A stretch of DNA of 64,000 nt from Plasmopara viticola (taxonomy: Eukaryota > Oomycota > Peronosporomycetes > Peronosporales > Peronosporaceae): positions 1,674,001-1,738,000 of the forward strand of contig MBPM02000007.1 of NCBI GenBank assembly GCA_001695595.3. The letters run 5' to 3'. Positions within the stretch are counted from its first letter, which is position 1. The number at the start of each line of letters is the position of its first letter. Made by a program: the position numbers and the translations under genes. This document shows positions 54,298-64,000 of this stretch, one piece after another. Below the pieces are notes generated by a model. That model worked only from the letters and a program-made list of their open reading frames with translations, did not search any database and had not been told where the DNA came from.

Positions 54298-56642
54298 CCC
54301 TGGATCACCTTGGTGTTGGGTCCGCACAACGTCACGGCATCTCGCACCAACGAGTTCATTGGATTGCACGACACGTAGACGATACGCTCAACCGGTGGAC
54401 ACGCACGTAGAGCACGCAGCACTTGGTAGTGAAGACCAGCACGTGGCGGGTCCACAATAGCTACGACGCGGTCAAAACGCCTCTCGGTTTCATCTCGTTT
54501 CTTGTGTAATAACTCCTTCATCACGTTCTCAGCTTTTGAGTTGACGAAACTCACATTTTTGACGTTGTTTAGGATTGCATTCACTTTGGCGTCGTCTGTC
54601 GCAGCTTTACAAATTTCAATGCCTACGACTTTGCCGACACCTTGGGATGCACAAATCCCGATCGTTCCCGTGCCACAACACACGTCGTACAACAGTGTAT
54701 GCTCATCCGCGTTTGCGTGTTTTTTCACTAAGGAGTACAGCTTTTCCGCACCCGGTGTGTTGACTTGAAAGAATGCATTCGGTGAGACTGAAAAGCGCAT
54801 GCCTAAAACATGTTCTTCGAGCTTTTCCTTGCCAAAAATGTGCTCCACCGGATCATTTTCTGAAGGTGCCGATAGACCTTCGTACTCTTGCACGTACATC
54901 GAAGTGATTTTGAACGCATTTTTCTCGTCAGATAATCGCTTTACTATCAATTCCTTTACCGCAGCTCGTTCTTCTAGTGTCTTGTTAGCCGGATTCACCT
55001 GTATAATGACCATCAGTTCTCCCGTGCTGACACTCTGACGCACCGTCAGAACGCGCCATACTCCGGCTCTGGTTTGGACATTGTACACGGGAATGTCTGA
55101 CGTTTTCAAAATGTCTTGCATCACCGCACACACGGCTTTCATGTCCTTAGACACATTGATACAATCGTTGGGTCCACTGACGATCACAGATCCTTCACGA
55201 AAGAGACCGAGGCGAAAGCCAACGCAAGGCTCGTCGTGGTTATCAAAGCCAAAACTAAATTCGCATTTGTTTCGATACCCTTCCGTCACGGGCGACGCGT
55301 GGATCGAGTCCAAGGGACAGCACAATCCGTTGTGACTAGCGAATCCCGTAAAAGCTGCACCGTTCATTTCCTGTGGCAAAGGGACAGATGCCTTCACCGT
55401 GCCATCTTGTTGCACATACTGCAAACTCTTGGGTGTAAGAAGAATCAACAATGTATTGTGCGAAGTCATGCCAAGCGCTCTCGGCATCGTCACGTCAAAT
55501 GGCTCAAATGCGAGCGCTTCTAGAGCAGTCGCGTTGAGCGAAGCGCGCGACCACGGCATGGCACAGTCCAAAGCCATGTTGTGAGCGTACAAGAAGCCAT
55601 TGTGGAGTCCAATGATGGACGCACCAGGAGCTTCACCTAGCAACGTCCACTTGCCCGATGCAAAACGCCCTGTTCCCTCTTGCTTATAGATTTTCCCATC
55701 CTTGGTACATCCCAGCAAAGTCCCGCGTAGCGACGCAAGTGAAGTAATTGGGGATTCTTCCGGTCCGCTGCAAAGCTTATCCCATATTAAAGCGTCCTTT
55801 GACAGCAAATCCGGTTTTAGCGAGTAAATGACGTTGTCCGTCTTGACCGCAACCAGATCGCTACCGAATGACACGATTGCAACGACACTTTTGGCGCTTG
55901 TAACAGGATTCCACGCCGTCTCAGCATCACCTTCATGCGTACGTGCGTACAGTTCTCCGTTGGCCACAACATAGAGCGATCCGTGGCTGGCGAGCCACTT
56001 AGGGACCTTCACGGCATAATGTGGCTTGGTATCGTTCATAATTACCTCCGTAAACTTCTCCTGTGCTTCCTTTGTCTGTCCTTCTTGGAGTTTACGCTTC
56101 TTTTTGGCGACGTCGCCGTTTGCTCGCTTCTCTTTCTTGCCGAATTCCTTTCGAGTCTGACGTACGATCTTGACCAGCACCTTCTTCATCTCTGCCTCTT
56201 TGCGTTCCAATTGCTCTTCGTATCTAACGTCTGACCAAGGAGTGACCACGTCACGTACATCACGTTGAAACACGTCCTCTTGGGGTTCTTCCTGTGGCTG
56301 AACTTCATCCCGGTCGCGCTTGTTGCGCTGACGCACGGGCTTCATGCTCTTTTTGGGCAGCGCTTCCTTGACCTCAAGTTGCTCACCATTCCATTCGATA
56401 GTCTCCATCTTTGCTTTTGCCTCAACGAGCTCGATTTTGGAATGAAAGTGCACAAAACCGAAGGAGAGCTGTCGAGCCTTCTGCACTTTAAGGAAGGGCA
56501 CGCCTTTTTGACGCAATAATTCGGTCAGCGCTTTTGAATCCTTCCATTTGCCATAATTCATGACAATAACTTTAAGATCTTCACTTTGCTGCGCATTATC
56601 GCTTTGGAGATCTAAGGCCGCCACCTCCTCCGTGCTGTCCAT
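54195..56642 (-). CDS. TRM2/TRMT2A-type tRNA (uracil-5-)-methyltransferase with internal propeller-like insertion
   Basis: An 815-residue intronless protein. An RRM-like N-domain (about 22-92) is followed by VTPWSDVRYEEQLERK, as in TRMT2A. The TRM2 body resumes at CCPLDSIHASPVTEGYRNKC (441-460). It then shows FFQVNTPGAEKLY, the SAM-binding DVCCGTGTIG, DPPRAGLHYQV and the catalytic Cys759 in YVSCNP, ending in FPHTPHCEMIIVFDR. These enzymes make m5U54 in the tRNA T-loop. Between the N-terminal part and residue 438, about 225 residues (212-437) are inserted. They repeat a strand-rich SLYVVANGELYAR / VSFGSDLVAVKTDNVIYSL / LRGTLLGCTKDGKIYK / IGLHNGFLYAHN pattern that looks like a beta-propeller. 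Human TRMT2A is about 625 residues and lacks this. Confidence 0.9.
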   Translation of the reverse strand: MDSTEEVAALDLQSDNAQQSEDLKVIVMNYGKWKDSKALTELLRQKGVPFLKVQKARQLSFGFVHFHSKIELVEAKAKMETIEWNGEQLEVKEALPKKSMKPVRQRNKRDRDEVQPQEEPQEDVFQRDVRDVVTPWSDVRYEEQLERKEAEMKKVLVKIVRQTRKEFGKKEKRANGDVAKKKRKLQEGQTKEAQEKFTEVIMNDTKPHYAVKVPKWLASHGSLYVVANGELYARTHEGDAETAWNPVTSAKSVVAIVSFGSDLVAVKTDNVIYSLKPDLLSKDALIWDKLCSGPEESPITSLASLRGTLLGCTKDGKIYKQEGTGRFASGKWTLLGEAPGASIIGLHNGFLYAHNMALDCAMPWSRASLNATALEALAFEPFDVTMPRALGMTSHNTLLILLTPKSLQYVQQDGTVKASVPLPQEMNGAAFTGFASHNGLCCPLDSIHASPVTEGYRNKCEFSFGFDNHDEPCVGFRLGLFREGSVIVSGPNDCINVSKDMKAVCAVMQDILKTSDIPVYNVQTRAGVWRVLTVRQSVSTGELMVIIQVNPANKTLEERAAVKELIVKRLSDEKNAFKITSMYVQEYEGLSAPSENDPVEHIFGKEKLEEHVLGMRFSVSPNAFFQVNTPGAEKLYSLVKKHANADEHTLLYDVCCGTGTIGICASQGVGKVVGIEICKAATDDAKVNAILNNVKNVSFVNSKAENVMKELLHKKRDETERRFDRVVAIVDPPRAGLHYQVLRALRACPPVERIVYVSCNPMNSLVRDAVTLCGPNTKVIQGQAFKPVHAIPVDMFPHTPHCEMIIVFDRVKAEK

Positions 56643-59045
56643 TGATTTAGTTTCGAATATTAAATGTCATTGTATTGGATGAGTAGATTTACAAAGCGTC
56701 ATTAAATACGGAGGATATATATTGCCTGCTGTAATACAACTCGGATTAGTCTCGTAAACTGATCCTTTTCAGACCAGGGGTAGTTTACCGGAATAAATCA
56801 AGCTTATCTGCTTACCTCGTGTGTGCAAGGTGCTGGTGGACGTGAAATCCAAGCAGAAATGCGTTTCTAAGCTTTGTTTCACCGCAAAGGGCTTTGGAAG
56901 GTTGTTGGCCGAGGCCGCACCTTGATTAAAGAAGTGTTTTAATAAAGTTTAATCGTGTCAGGGCCAGGAAATCGCTGGTCATTAGTAGGTGTAAGATTCC
57001 ACGAGCAGAAAATACAAATGGATGTGGCCATAGGAACTTAGCCTTCGAAAGGCTGACGGCTTTCAACGGGGTAATGGACTAGCGGTTGTACCAATATGTG
57101 GAGTACGTAAAGGCTAAGCTTAAATATTGGTAGACTCATGTCGGTTTAAAAAACTACGAGCCTGCAAACAATCAGTGTCAGCCAAAAAAGTTGCTTATGC
57201 TCACAGAGAGAAACGGTTAAAAGTACGTTTGCATTCGACTGACATACGAAATAATTTTGTACATGATGAAGATGAAAAGACCCGACAGTGAGTTTAGATG
57301 ATTTCGACAACACAGAGTCCTTTCTCGTCCTTAGCATAGGCAAGTGTGATGATTTTAAGCAAGCCGTCACTCACGAGTTCTGGACGGAAAAGCACAAGGA
57401 TTATTATCTACCGAGTTTCTCGCGACAAGGCAATGGCGAGTCACGTTTCAGCTTTGCTGTCCTTACGGCTCTAGTCAAAGGGACCCTTGGATGAAACTCT
57501 CGTAATGAAAAATGGAAGGTAACAAAGGTACAGATATCTTATGGAAATTGACTCGACGTTCTGAAGGCCCTTTTGAGCCGAAAACAGGGTTTGCTGGCAT
57601 GCCTAAAGTGTCAGAAGTAGTATTCTAAATACCGAAAATGCAGCTCCTTGGATTGAACACTTACGCCAGGGATTTAAGCCCTGCAAGCGAAAAACGAGGA
57701 CTCAAAAGCCCCATTAAATTCATATCGCACTGTTCTTTTATAGGCTACCAAGTGTGGGAGATATCTTCTTTCAATTAATAACTGTTAGTCCACAAGACGC
57801 AGTGAGCAATGTAAGACCACACGAAGCTAGCAAAGACCACAAAGAGTAAATAGCATACTTCTGCTTTGTCGAGGATAGAAAACAAAATCGACTCTTGGGT
57901 GCTGCGAACAACCGTATCTAACAGTCGTACCATACAGACAGAAGACTTTGACAGGTCAATCGGTCGTCGTGTCACCGCGAGTTAGAGGCATGCCATATCA
58001 GCTTTTTTCATCAAAATTGGTCAATATATTAGAGGGGGACTTCTCGAACAAAATCCTTTAAGGGTATAAACACATCCTTGATTTGGTCAGAGTTGTATTG
58101 GATCGACCTAAAAGGCTGCGTATGTTGCATTTTCCACAACAATTCTGGAAAATTCCAAAGAGCAAGCATTTATATTTATCAAAAATGTACTTAGATCAGA
58201 GTCCATCAAAATCCTACCAGATGATTGTGTCCGGAGATTGAGATTGTTACAAGCAGAAAATTTTGTGTCATTAGGCTATAATTACTACCACAAGAGCCAT
58301 AAACTCTATGCCAGAAATTAGAGAATGAGTCTTCGTAGCAGAAGAGCTTTGAGCTCTCAGCTACGCCACGATTCTGAGGAGATTAACTTTTTTACACATA
58401 AGCAGTCTTGCCGTGCAGTCTACGTCATGCCCTCAAAAGAACTAGAAGCTGTGATTCGGTCTAGCCAACTATATGCACAATTAAGATGTTAGCTATGCCG
58501 GTCGCGCAAAGTATTTGTCCAGATCCTTTACAAGTTCTGGATGGGTCAAAAGAAAGGCCATTGAACGTATGAGCTCCACAGTCGGGAAAGGCTGCGTGTC
58601 ACGGTTTGTCGCTTATTTTGCACTGAGCTTTAGGCTCGATTTACCGCTCAAAGTTTCAGCCTTATAAAGACATAGCTTCTCAGCTTTATGCTCAATACGG
58701 TACTAGTTATGCGCTCTATCAGCCGCCCAGTGACCACCAATAATAATTCGTTGGAAAGATCAACCGCGGGGACAGTGCTCTGAGGGGGTGATGGAAACGC
58801 TCCACAACTCAGATGAGACTTAATGTCTTGAGAATTAGAATACATCAAAAGGCGCCCCATAGCATTCGTCATCGTTTTTGAAGGGTCGTTGACTTGTGCC
58901 TTTCTCGGACTATAAAGTAGGACTTAGACCCTTTTGAGCAATGAATTTGTAGTATCTTACAATACTTTGCTCCTTCGATGAGTGCATTTTTCATGTTTAT
59001 CCAATACTTTATTTTATCTCTCTTGGCCCAATTGTTTTGCGATCC
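56643..59045. other. Desert, no gene recognised
   Basis: A short segment at 56960-56985 (GGCCAGGAAATCGCTGGTCA) resembles parts of the copia-derived regions at 25385 and 48572. The rest holds short frames without motifs (57288-57494, 58648-58872). An open stretch near 58130-58320 is coding-like but unassigned. Confidence 0.35.
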
Positions 59046-59185
59046 TGTTGAAATTACACCGCTAAATGCATGTTGAACAAGCGGATGGCGTCACAGAATT
59101 TACGAGTATGGCACAGTAAGTGGTTACATAATGGCAGCTGGTCATTGGTTTATATAAATATACGGTTTTTACTTTCCACTTAACA
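59046..59185 (+). repeat. 5' LTR of copia element
   Basis: Starts TGTTGAAATTACACCG and ends TTTACTTTCCACTTAACA. It matches 62403-62550 along its length with scattered substitutions and small gaps. The TATATAAATATA near 59152-59163 is a likely TATA-type promoter element. It is followed by GGTTAATAGCCGC, a possible primer-binding site. Confidence 0.85.
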
Positions 59186-62100
59186 GGTTAATAGCCGCAA
59201 CAAGCCTTCTCTCATAAGCAACGCCCTCGCCCGCTATGGCTAACAAGCGCACCGAAGTCTTCCTAGGAAGTGGTAACTATTACCACTGGGAGTTCAACAT
59301 GAGGATGACCCTGGCGCAAAAAAGCCTCCTGGGACACATCATGACCGTCAAGGAAGAGAGTGACGTCACGGAGGCGTGGCTGGTCAATGATGCCAAGGCG
59401 CTAGGAATCATCGCTCAGGGCGTTGAGATCCAGCTCCAGACCGAAATTCGGTCAGCTACGCGCGCCATGGAGGCGTCGGGAACCCTCCGCAATTTTTACA
59501 ATCGCTCGACTCTTCCCAATCGTGTGGTGATGACTCGTCGACTACACGAGTTCATGAAGGAAAGTGGGACAAGTATGGCAGAGCATGACAGAGCATCTGA
59601 ACTCTTTTGAAGATCTGATAGTGGAACTTCAGACTACGGAAGAGCCAATTGATGAGTAACTCCAGCTGGTGGTACTTCTCAGCAGTCTGCCTTCGGAGTA
59701 TGACTTGTTTTTGTCGATTGCGGAGAATGCGAGGGACATTCATTTGATTGAAGTTTAGGAGAAGCTGATCAAAGAATCAGAGAAGCTACAGAGGGAAGAA
59801 GCTACGTTTTCGCGTTGATAGAACTCCTATAAGATTCAAAGGTGGACGGGACAATGGACGAAAGGGTAGTCCTCCACGCAAAAACGGCGGATTCAAGGGC
59901 AAGTGCTTCAATTGTGAACAGTTTGGACACAAGAAGCGAAACTGCCCGGCCGGTGATAAAAGATATAACAGCGACAGCACGGTGTTTGCTGTTGGTGGAG
60001 GAGAGTCATCAGGATGGCTGATTGACAGCGGAACAACTTCTCACATGAACCCTCACAGGAAGGACTTGTTTGATTACAAGAGCTTAGAAGCTAGCATCGA
60101 AGTTTCGATTGCAGACGGGAAAGAGTTGCTCGTCAAAGGAGCCGGCACAGAATGGGCACTCGCATGGCTGAAATTCTGCACATTCCCGGACTCGACAGAA
60201 GGTTGCTGTCAGTTGGCAAGCTGGCAGAGCGTGGTATGAGTGTGAAGTTTTCGTGTTCGTCATGTTTCATCTGGAGCAAGAAGCAAGCAATTGTGTCGGG
60301 TATAAAAGTTGGATAGCCGTAATTCTTTGACTGTGAGCAAGAAGAAGCATGTCTCGTTAAATATTCCGGGGCTGACAATCGGTGGGAGCTTTGGCATGCC
60401 CGTATGGGGCACCCCAGCAAGGATACGCTGATCAGGACACAGCGATTAACGAATGGCATCCCATTAATCAAGCAAGTGCGATAACATTGTGTGCCGGGTG
60501 TCTGAAGGGCAAGTAGACGGTCGCGGTGTTTCTATCTCGTTCGATGACAAAGACGACACGCGTGTTAGAGCGTGTTCGCATAGATGTCATGGGGCCAATG
60601 AAAACTTCCTCGAAGAGTGGTGCCACGTACGTTCTTACGTTTGTGGATGATTTTCTATGATCTGTAGCGGTTCTTCTAATCAAGAGCAACGGTGGTGTGG
60701 CTGGCAAATTCAAAATTTCCTGATTTTGTACGAAAAGTAGTGGGGTGCACGACGAAGATGTTTGCGATTCGACACCGGAATCGAGTTTGTATTAAAAAAA
60801 TTCGCTGGACTATGCCAAGAGAACGGCATCGTACACCAGCGCTCCGTTCCATACAGCCCTCAACAGAACAAAGTAGCGGAGCGTATAAACAGGACTATCA
60901 TGGAGAAAGCCCGCAACATGTTACACTACAAGAGAGTTTTGACGGAATGGTGGGCGGAAGCGGTGAATACAGCGGTTTACTTAATCAATCGCCCCAGCAG
61001 TACGGTCCATCCTGACATCACGCCGTACGAGCTAGTTTTCAAACTAGGCCTCAAATGGATCACCAGCGCGTATTTGGTTCGCAAGACTACGCTCATACTG
61101 ACGATTCGAAACGCACCAAGCTGGAATCCAAGAATTTCAGATGTATGTCTCTCGGCTATGCAGAGAATGTCAAGAGCTATCGCCTGTTTGATTTGAAGAA
61201 TGCCCGGATTAAAGTGGCCCGCTTTGTAACGTCTGATGAGCGTGAGGCGGGCGGCCTTTACGACACGCAAGAGCTCAAGCCGGAACCAATTTACAAGCAA
61301 TGAATAATAGTGATGAAGTCAATGTTCAGTATCAAGTGGATCGACAGCCAGTTTCGGACGATCCCATGAGAGCTGTCGAAGAGACTATCGCAAATATTGA
61401 AATGGATAGATGTGGATCGTACGCCAAGCGCCTTTGTACAGCGACTAATGCTTTCTGAGAGCCCTGTACGAAACAGCTTGAGCTAACGGAATATCATCAA
61501 CCGTCCCAAGAGCAACAAGAAGATTGTTTGGTGTTTCGGCCTGAAGTGGAGCGAACAAGAACAATACGTGAGCCGGTGCTAATGCTAAAGACGGCTCCGA
61601 TGATAAAAAATCGATAGAAGGCAGTGAGGGTCCACCGACTATGAAGCGTGCTAGGATTGACGAAGATAGATTAATTGCGGAAGCCGTTCCTGCCTACGCC
61701 GTGAGTATTGACGATAATGCGGAATCACCGACTACGTATGCTCAAGCAATGGCAAGCGACGATGCAATAAATGGCGTGAAGCAATGGATGCTGAGTTTCG
61801 CTCTCATAAAGAGAATCAGATGTGGACCGAAGCCACGACGAAAGTTCGGATGCACAATCGATCACGATGGGTATTTGCCAAGAAGCGTGATCATAATGGC
61901 GCTAATGTGCGATACAAGACACGACTGGTCGTGGCTTTTATTTCCCGGTTGCCAACATAAATTCGATCAGAATAATTTTCGCAGTATGTGCTGAATGCGA
62001 CGATCGAATGGAACAGCTGGACGTCGACATGGCTTTTCTCAATAGCGTGTTGACGAACAATGTTTTAATAGAAGTTCCGCTTGGTGTCGATAATGCTTAA

Positions 62101-62402
62101 GGACATGGGTCACGAGCAAGTTAGAGGATTACAGGTTTGGGAATACAGCCACGGTGCTATCGCGTTGGCCAATAACGCCGAATACCATGCTAGGACGAAG
62201 CATGTGGACATCAAGCACCACTTTATTCGTGAGAACGTGCAAGAAGGACTGATGAACATCGATTATATCGACACGAGGAGTCAAATTGCACATTTGCTGA
62301 CGAAGGCTTTTGGACCCAAGATGCTGAAGTATCTCCGCGAAGCCTTCGTAACTAAGACTAAGTCAGCACCAAAGCACACACAGCATCAGCGGTGAGTGGG
62401 AG

Positions 62403-62550
62403 TGTAAGAAATTACACCGCTGTATGCATGTTGAACAGGCGGATGGCGTCACAGAATCTACGAGTACGTCACAGCAAGTAGTTACATAATGCTAGCCATT
62501 CATTGGTCTATATAAATATATTCACTTCGTTTTTTACTTTCTACTCGGCA
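62403..62550 (+). repeat. 3' LTR of copia element
   Basis: Starts TGTAAGAAATTACACCG and ends CTTTCTACTCGGCA. Pairs with the 5' LTR at 59046-59185. Confidence 0.85.
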
Positions 62551-63124
62551 AACCCTTTGCTAATGATGTTCTGCCAAATATAAACAAAGTTAAATATTTC
62601 TTTCCGTTGAAAATCGTGAACCTGGGAGAATAAAAACTCCGATCCTCATTACTTTCAACCTTAATAAGCGTTTGTGCAATTAAAAATTGAATTAGGTTTA
62701 GAGTCTCTACGCCCGTTTACATAACAAGATATAGCTGTAGAAGCATGGACCGCATTGTTGAGTGCAAACTTGACTTTTGATTGCTTTGCGGTCCACAGAA
62801 GCGGTGCCTCTGCGCACATAATATGGAGCGTGTATTCTGGCACACAGCTGCATCTGATCACCCAGGGTATGGTCTACTGTAGACGTCAGCCTGTTTTTTA
62901 TCTAAGCTCCTTTGTTTGTGACGTCTTCACTAGTATCACAATGCACGGGAGTGCGGGCATATATATTGTTCGTGAACATATGGTCAATGTTGATGTTTTA
63001 CTTTCACCAATTTTACAAAATTGCACAGCAATGTAATGCGAGATTGTAAAGATGTAAAGTGTGCAGGCTTCATGATGGAATAACAACAAAAGCTTGCCTC
63101 TCTGTTCGCTTGTAGGCCCCTTTA
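62551..63124. other. Desert, no gene recognised
   Basis: Short frames only, no motifs. Confidence 0.35.
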
Positions 63125-63300
63125 AAAAAACTCCGCGAACTAAAGCATCATACTGGAAAAGCAGTGACAGGCACATTTTGTTTGCGACCGCCGCGGTCAA
63201 GCAGTGCATATCGCCTGAAGAATTAGCTATTTGTATTTTTTTGCATGATCAATTTAGATACTAGAGGCACCGATCGTTGGCAGCATTGTGCGAATGGTGA
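63125..63300. repeat. Orphan copy of the effector 3' flank
   Basis: CATACTGGAAAAGCAGTGACAGGC, then GCGACC..CGCGGTCAAGCAGTGCAT and TTTGCATGAT, follows the same order as 25570-25710 and 18790-18940. No effector gene lies next to it in this window; the similarity stops near 63300. Confidence 0.6.
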
Positions 63301-63421
63301 CAATGTGTACCAATATTATAGCTAAATCTGGACGAAACTGTTGAATAAGATACGACCGATGCAATTTGAGTCGAAGGAAATTAAATAGATAATATGTATT
63401 CGTTGCCCTAGCAACGAGTAC

Positions 63422-63767
63422 AGAGTTATGTTGTATTGTATTGTATTACGTTATCGCGTTGCCAAGTTATGCACGTGCTAGGCTCTATGGCTAGTCCACG
63501 GCATAGAGTGGTGTCCGCATACGTCGGGTCTCGTTCGGCGGGCAGTGCAGCCAGCACCGAGGCCGTAAGGGTCTTCCATTATTTTGTGTAGTTCTGACAT
63601 GGTAAGAGCCCAGGTGGCGCCCTGGTGCTGGAGACCGTTGCGTCGAGATGAGACTCGTTAGAGACCTGCAGATGCCCAAGAGCACCTGCCCGAAGCGCGC
63701 GAGCATTTAGCCCCCGCGCTTGGAAGGAGGGCGTCTCCCCAACCTTTTCCGAAAAAGAGTTATGTTG
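63422..63767. mobile_element. SINE-like insertion, ~322 bp, GC-rich, with 12-bp target-site duplication
   Basis: AGAGTTATGTTG occurs at 63422-63433 and again at 63756-63767. Between them is a segment far richer in G+C than its surroundings. It begins with a TATTG repeat (63434-63446), which would be a CAATA-type 3' tail if the element lies on the minus strand. It ends in GAAAAA. No open frame is convincing. A 12-bp duplication, a simple-repeat tail and no terminal inverted repeats fit a short non-LTR element. Confidence 0.65.
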
Positions 63768-64000
63768 CGATCAGTAATTTCACACAAATAAAGGACAGGA
63801 CTTCTATTAGTTTTAAATGGGTATTAGAACATAAGACATTTGCAGACAAGACGGACATTATGAACAATTTTCAATTTTTACTATGGTTTTCGCACTTTAA
63901 GCTTTCTGAGGACAAATGTATTCAGGTCGTCGTTAAACATGTCGAAACAGCTCATGGAGTCGAACTCTCAATCATGAGCGCAAGGTGTTTCGTCGTTTCG
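63768..64000. other. Window end, nothing recognised
   Basis: AT-rich sequence without a gene or repeat match that I can see. Confidence 0.35.

Larger units (their letters stand above)
59046..62550 (+). mobile_element. Ty1/copia LTR retrotransposon, best preserved copy, reverse transcriptase deleted
   Basis: Two LTRs of about 140-148 bp bound a 3.2-kb interior. In order: Gag from ATG 59236 (MANKRTEVFLGSGNYYHWEF), zinc knuckle CFNCEQFGHKKRNC at about 59907, protease GWLIDSGTTSHMN at about 60010, GAG-pre-integrase LWHARMGHPSKDTL at about 60390, and integrase core QRSVPYSPQQNKVAERINR at about 60830. After a decayed linker, the first reverse transcriptase motif (DVDMAFLNSVL) appears at about 62023-62055. 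The sequence then jumps to RNase H (YHARTKHVDIKHHFIREN, about 62185-62240). Several frameshifts and stops. A purine-rich GGTGAGTGGGAG precedes the 3' LTR. No target-site duplication could be seen. Confidence 0.92.

Noticed and set aside
59041..62556. Target-site duplication of the copia element
   Set aside because: GATCC before the 5' LTR and AACCC after the 3' LTR do not match.
1..64000. CRISPR arrays, tRNA genes, full rRNA genes, bacterial operons
   Set aside because: No spaced direct-repeat array, no recognisable tRNA A/B boxes with a cloverleaf, only one rRNA scrap; gene structure is eukaryotic.

Overview
This is a nuclear chromosomal segment of an oomycete, most likely a downy mildew or Phytophthora relative (Peronosporaceae). 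The evidence: secreted WY-type effector genes that keep an EER motif, many short introns of about 55-90 bp with GTRNGT donors and CTAAC/CTAAT branch-like sites, an oomycete-type initiator (Inr+FPR) promoter, a kinesin-9 (a flagellum/cilium-associated motor), and many degenerate Ty1/copia elements. I cannot name the species. The intact kinesin-9 suggests a lineage that still makes flagellated zoospores.

The window alternates between gene-dense islands and repeat-rich deserts. Island 1 (0.5-7.1 kb) holds a kinesin-9 and a convergent membrane-anchored M13 metallopeptidase with a very large low-complexity insertion inside its catalytic domain. Desert 1 (7.1-27.5 kb) is an effector cluster: two intact minus-strand WY effector genes (19.2-20.4 and 26.1-27.2 kb), two broken copies (8.1-8.9 and 11.6-12.1 kb), duplicated flanks, two copia wrecks, a long foldback sequence and a decayed fragment of 18S rRNA.

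Island 2 (27.5-42.7 kb) holds, in order: ubinuclein (histone chaperone, six exons); a small multi-spanning membrane protein; a divergent eleven-exon membrane protein with a beta-repeat ectodomain; a GT31 glycosyltransferase; DGAT2; an ABC1/ADCK2-like kinase; a GAF-type free-methionine sulfoxide reductase; a broken ankyrin-repeat gene; and an SRRM1-like PWI/SR splicing factor. Desert 2 (42.7-50 kb) has hairpins, dispersed repeats and a copia remnant.

Island 3 (50-56.7 kb) holds cystathionine gamma-lyase, a Sel1-repeat protein, WDR74 and a TRM2-type tRNA methyltransferase with an apparent propeller-like insertion. Desert 3 (56.7-64 kb) has the best preserved copia element (both LTRs, reverse transcriptase deleted), an orphan copy of the effector 3' flank, and a SINE-like insertion bounded by a 12-bp direct repeat.

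Island genes are mostly housekeeping, in tightly packed convergent or divergent pairs with 40-150 bp between them. The deserts carry the fast-changing pathogenicity genes. This is the two-compartment layout known from plant-pathogenic oomycetes. Spliced gene models were assembled by eye from reading frame and splice signals; the exon sums are all multiples of three.
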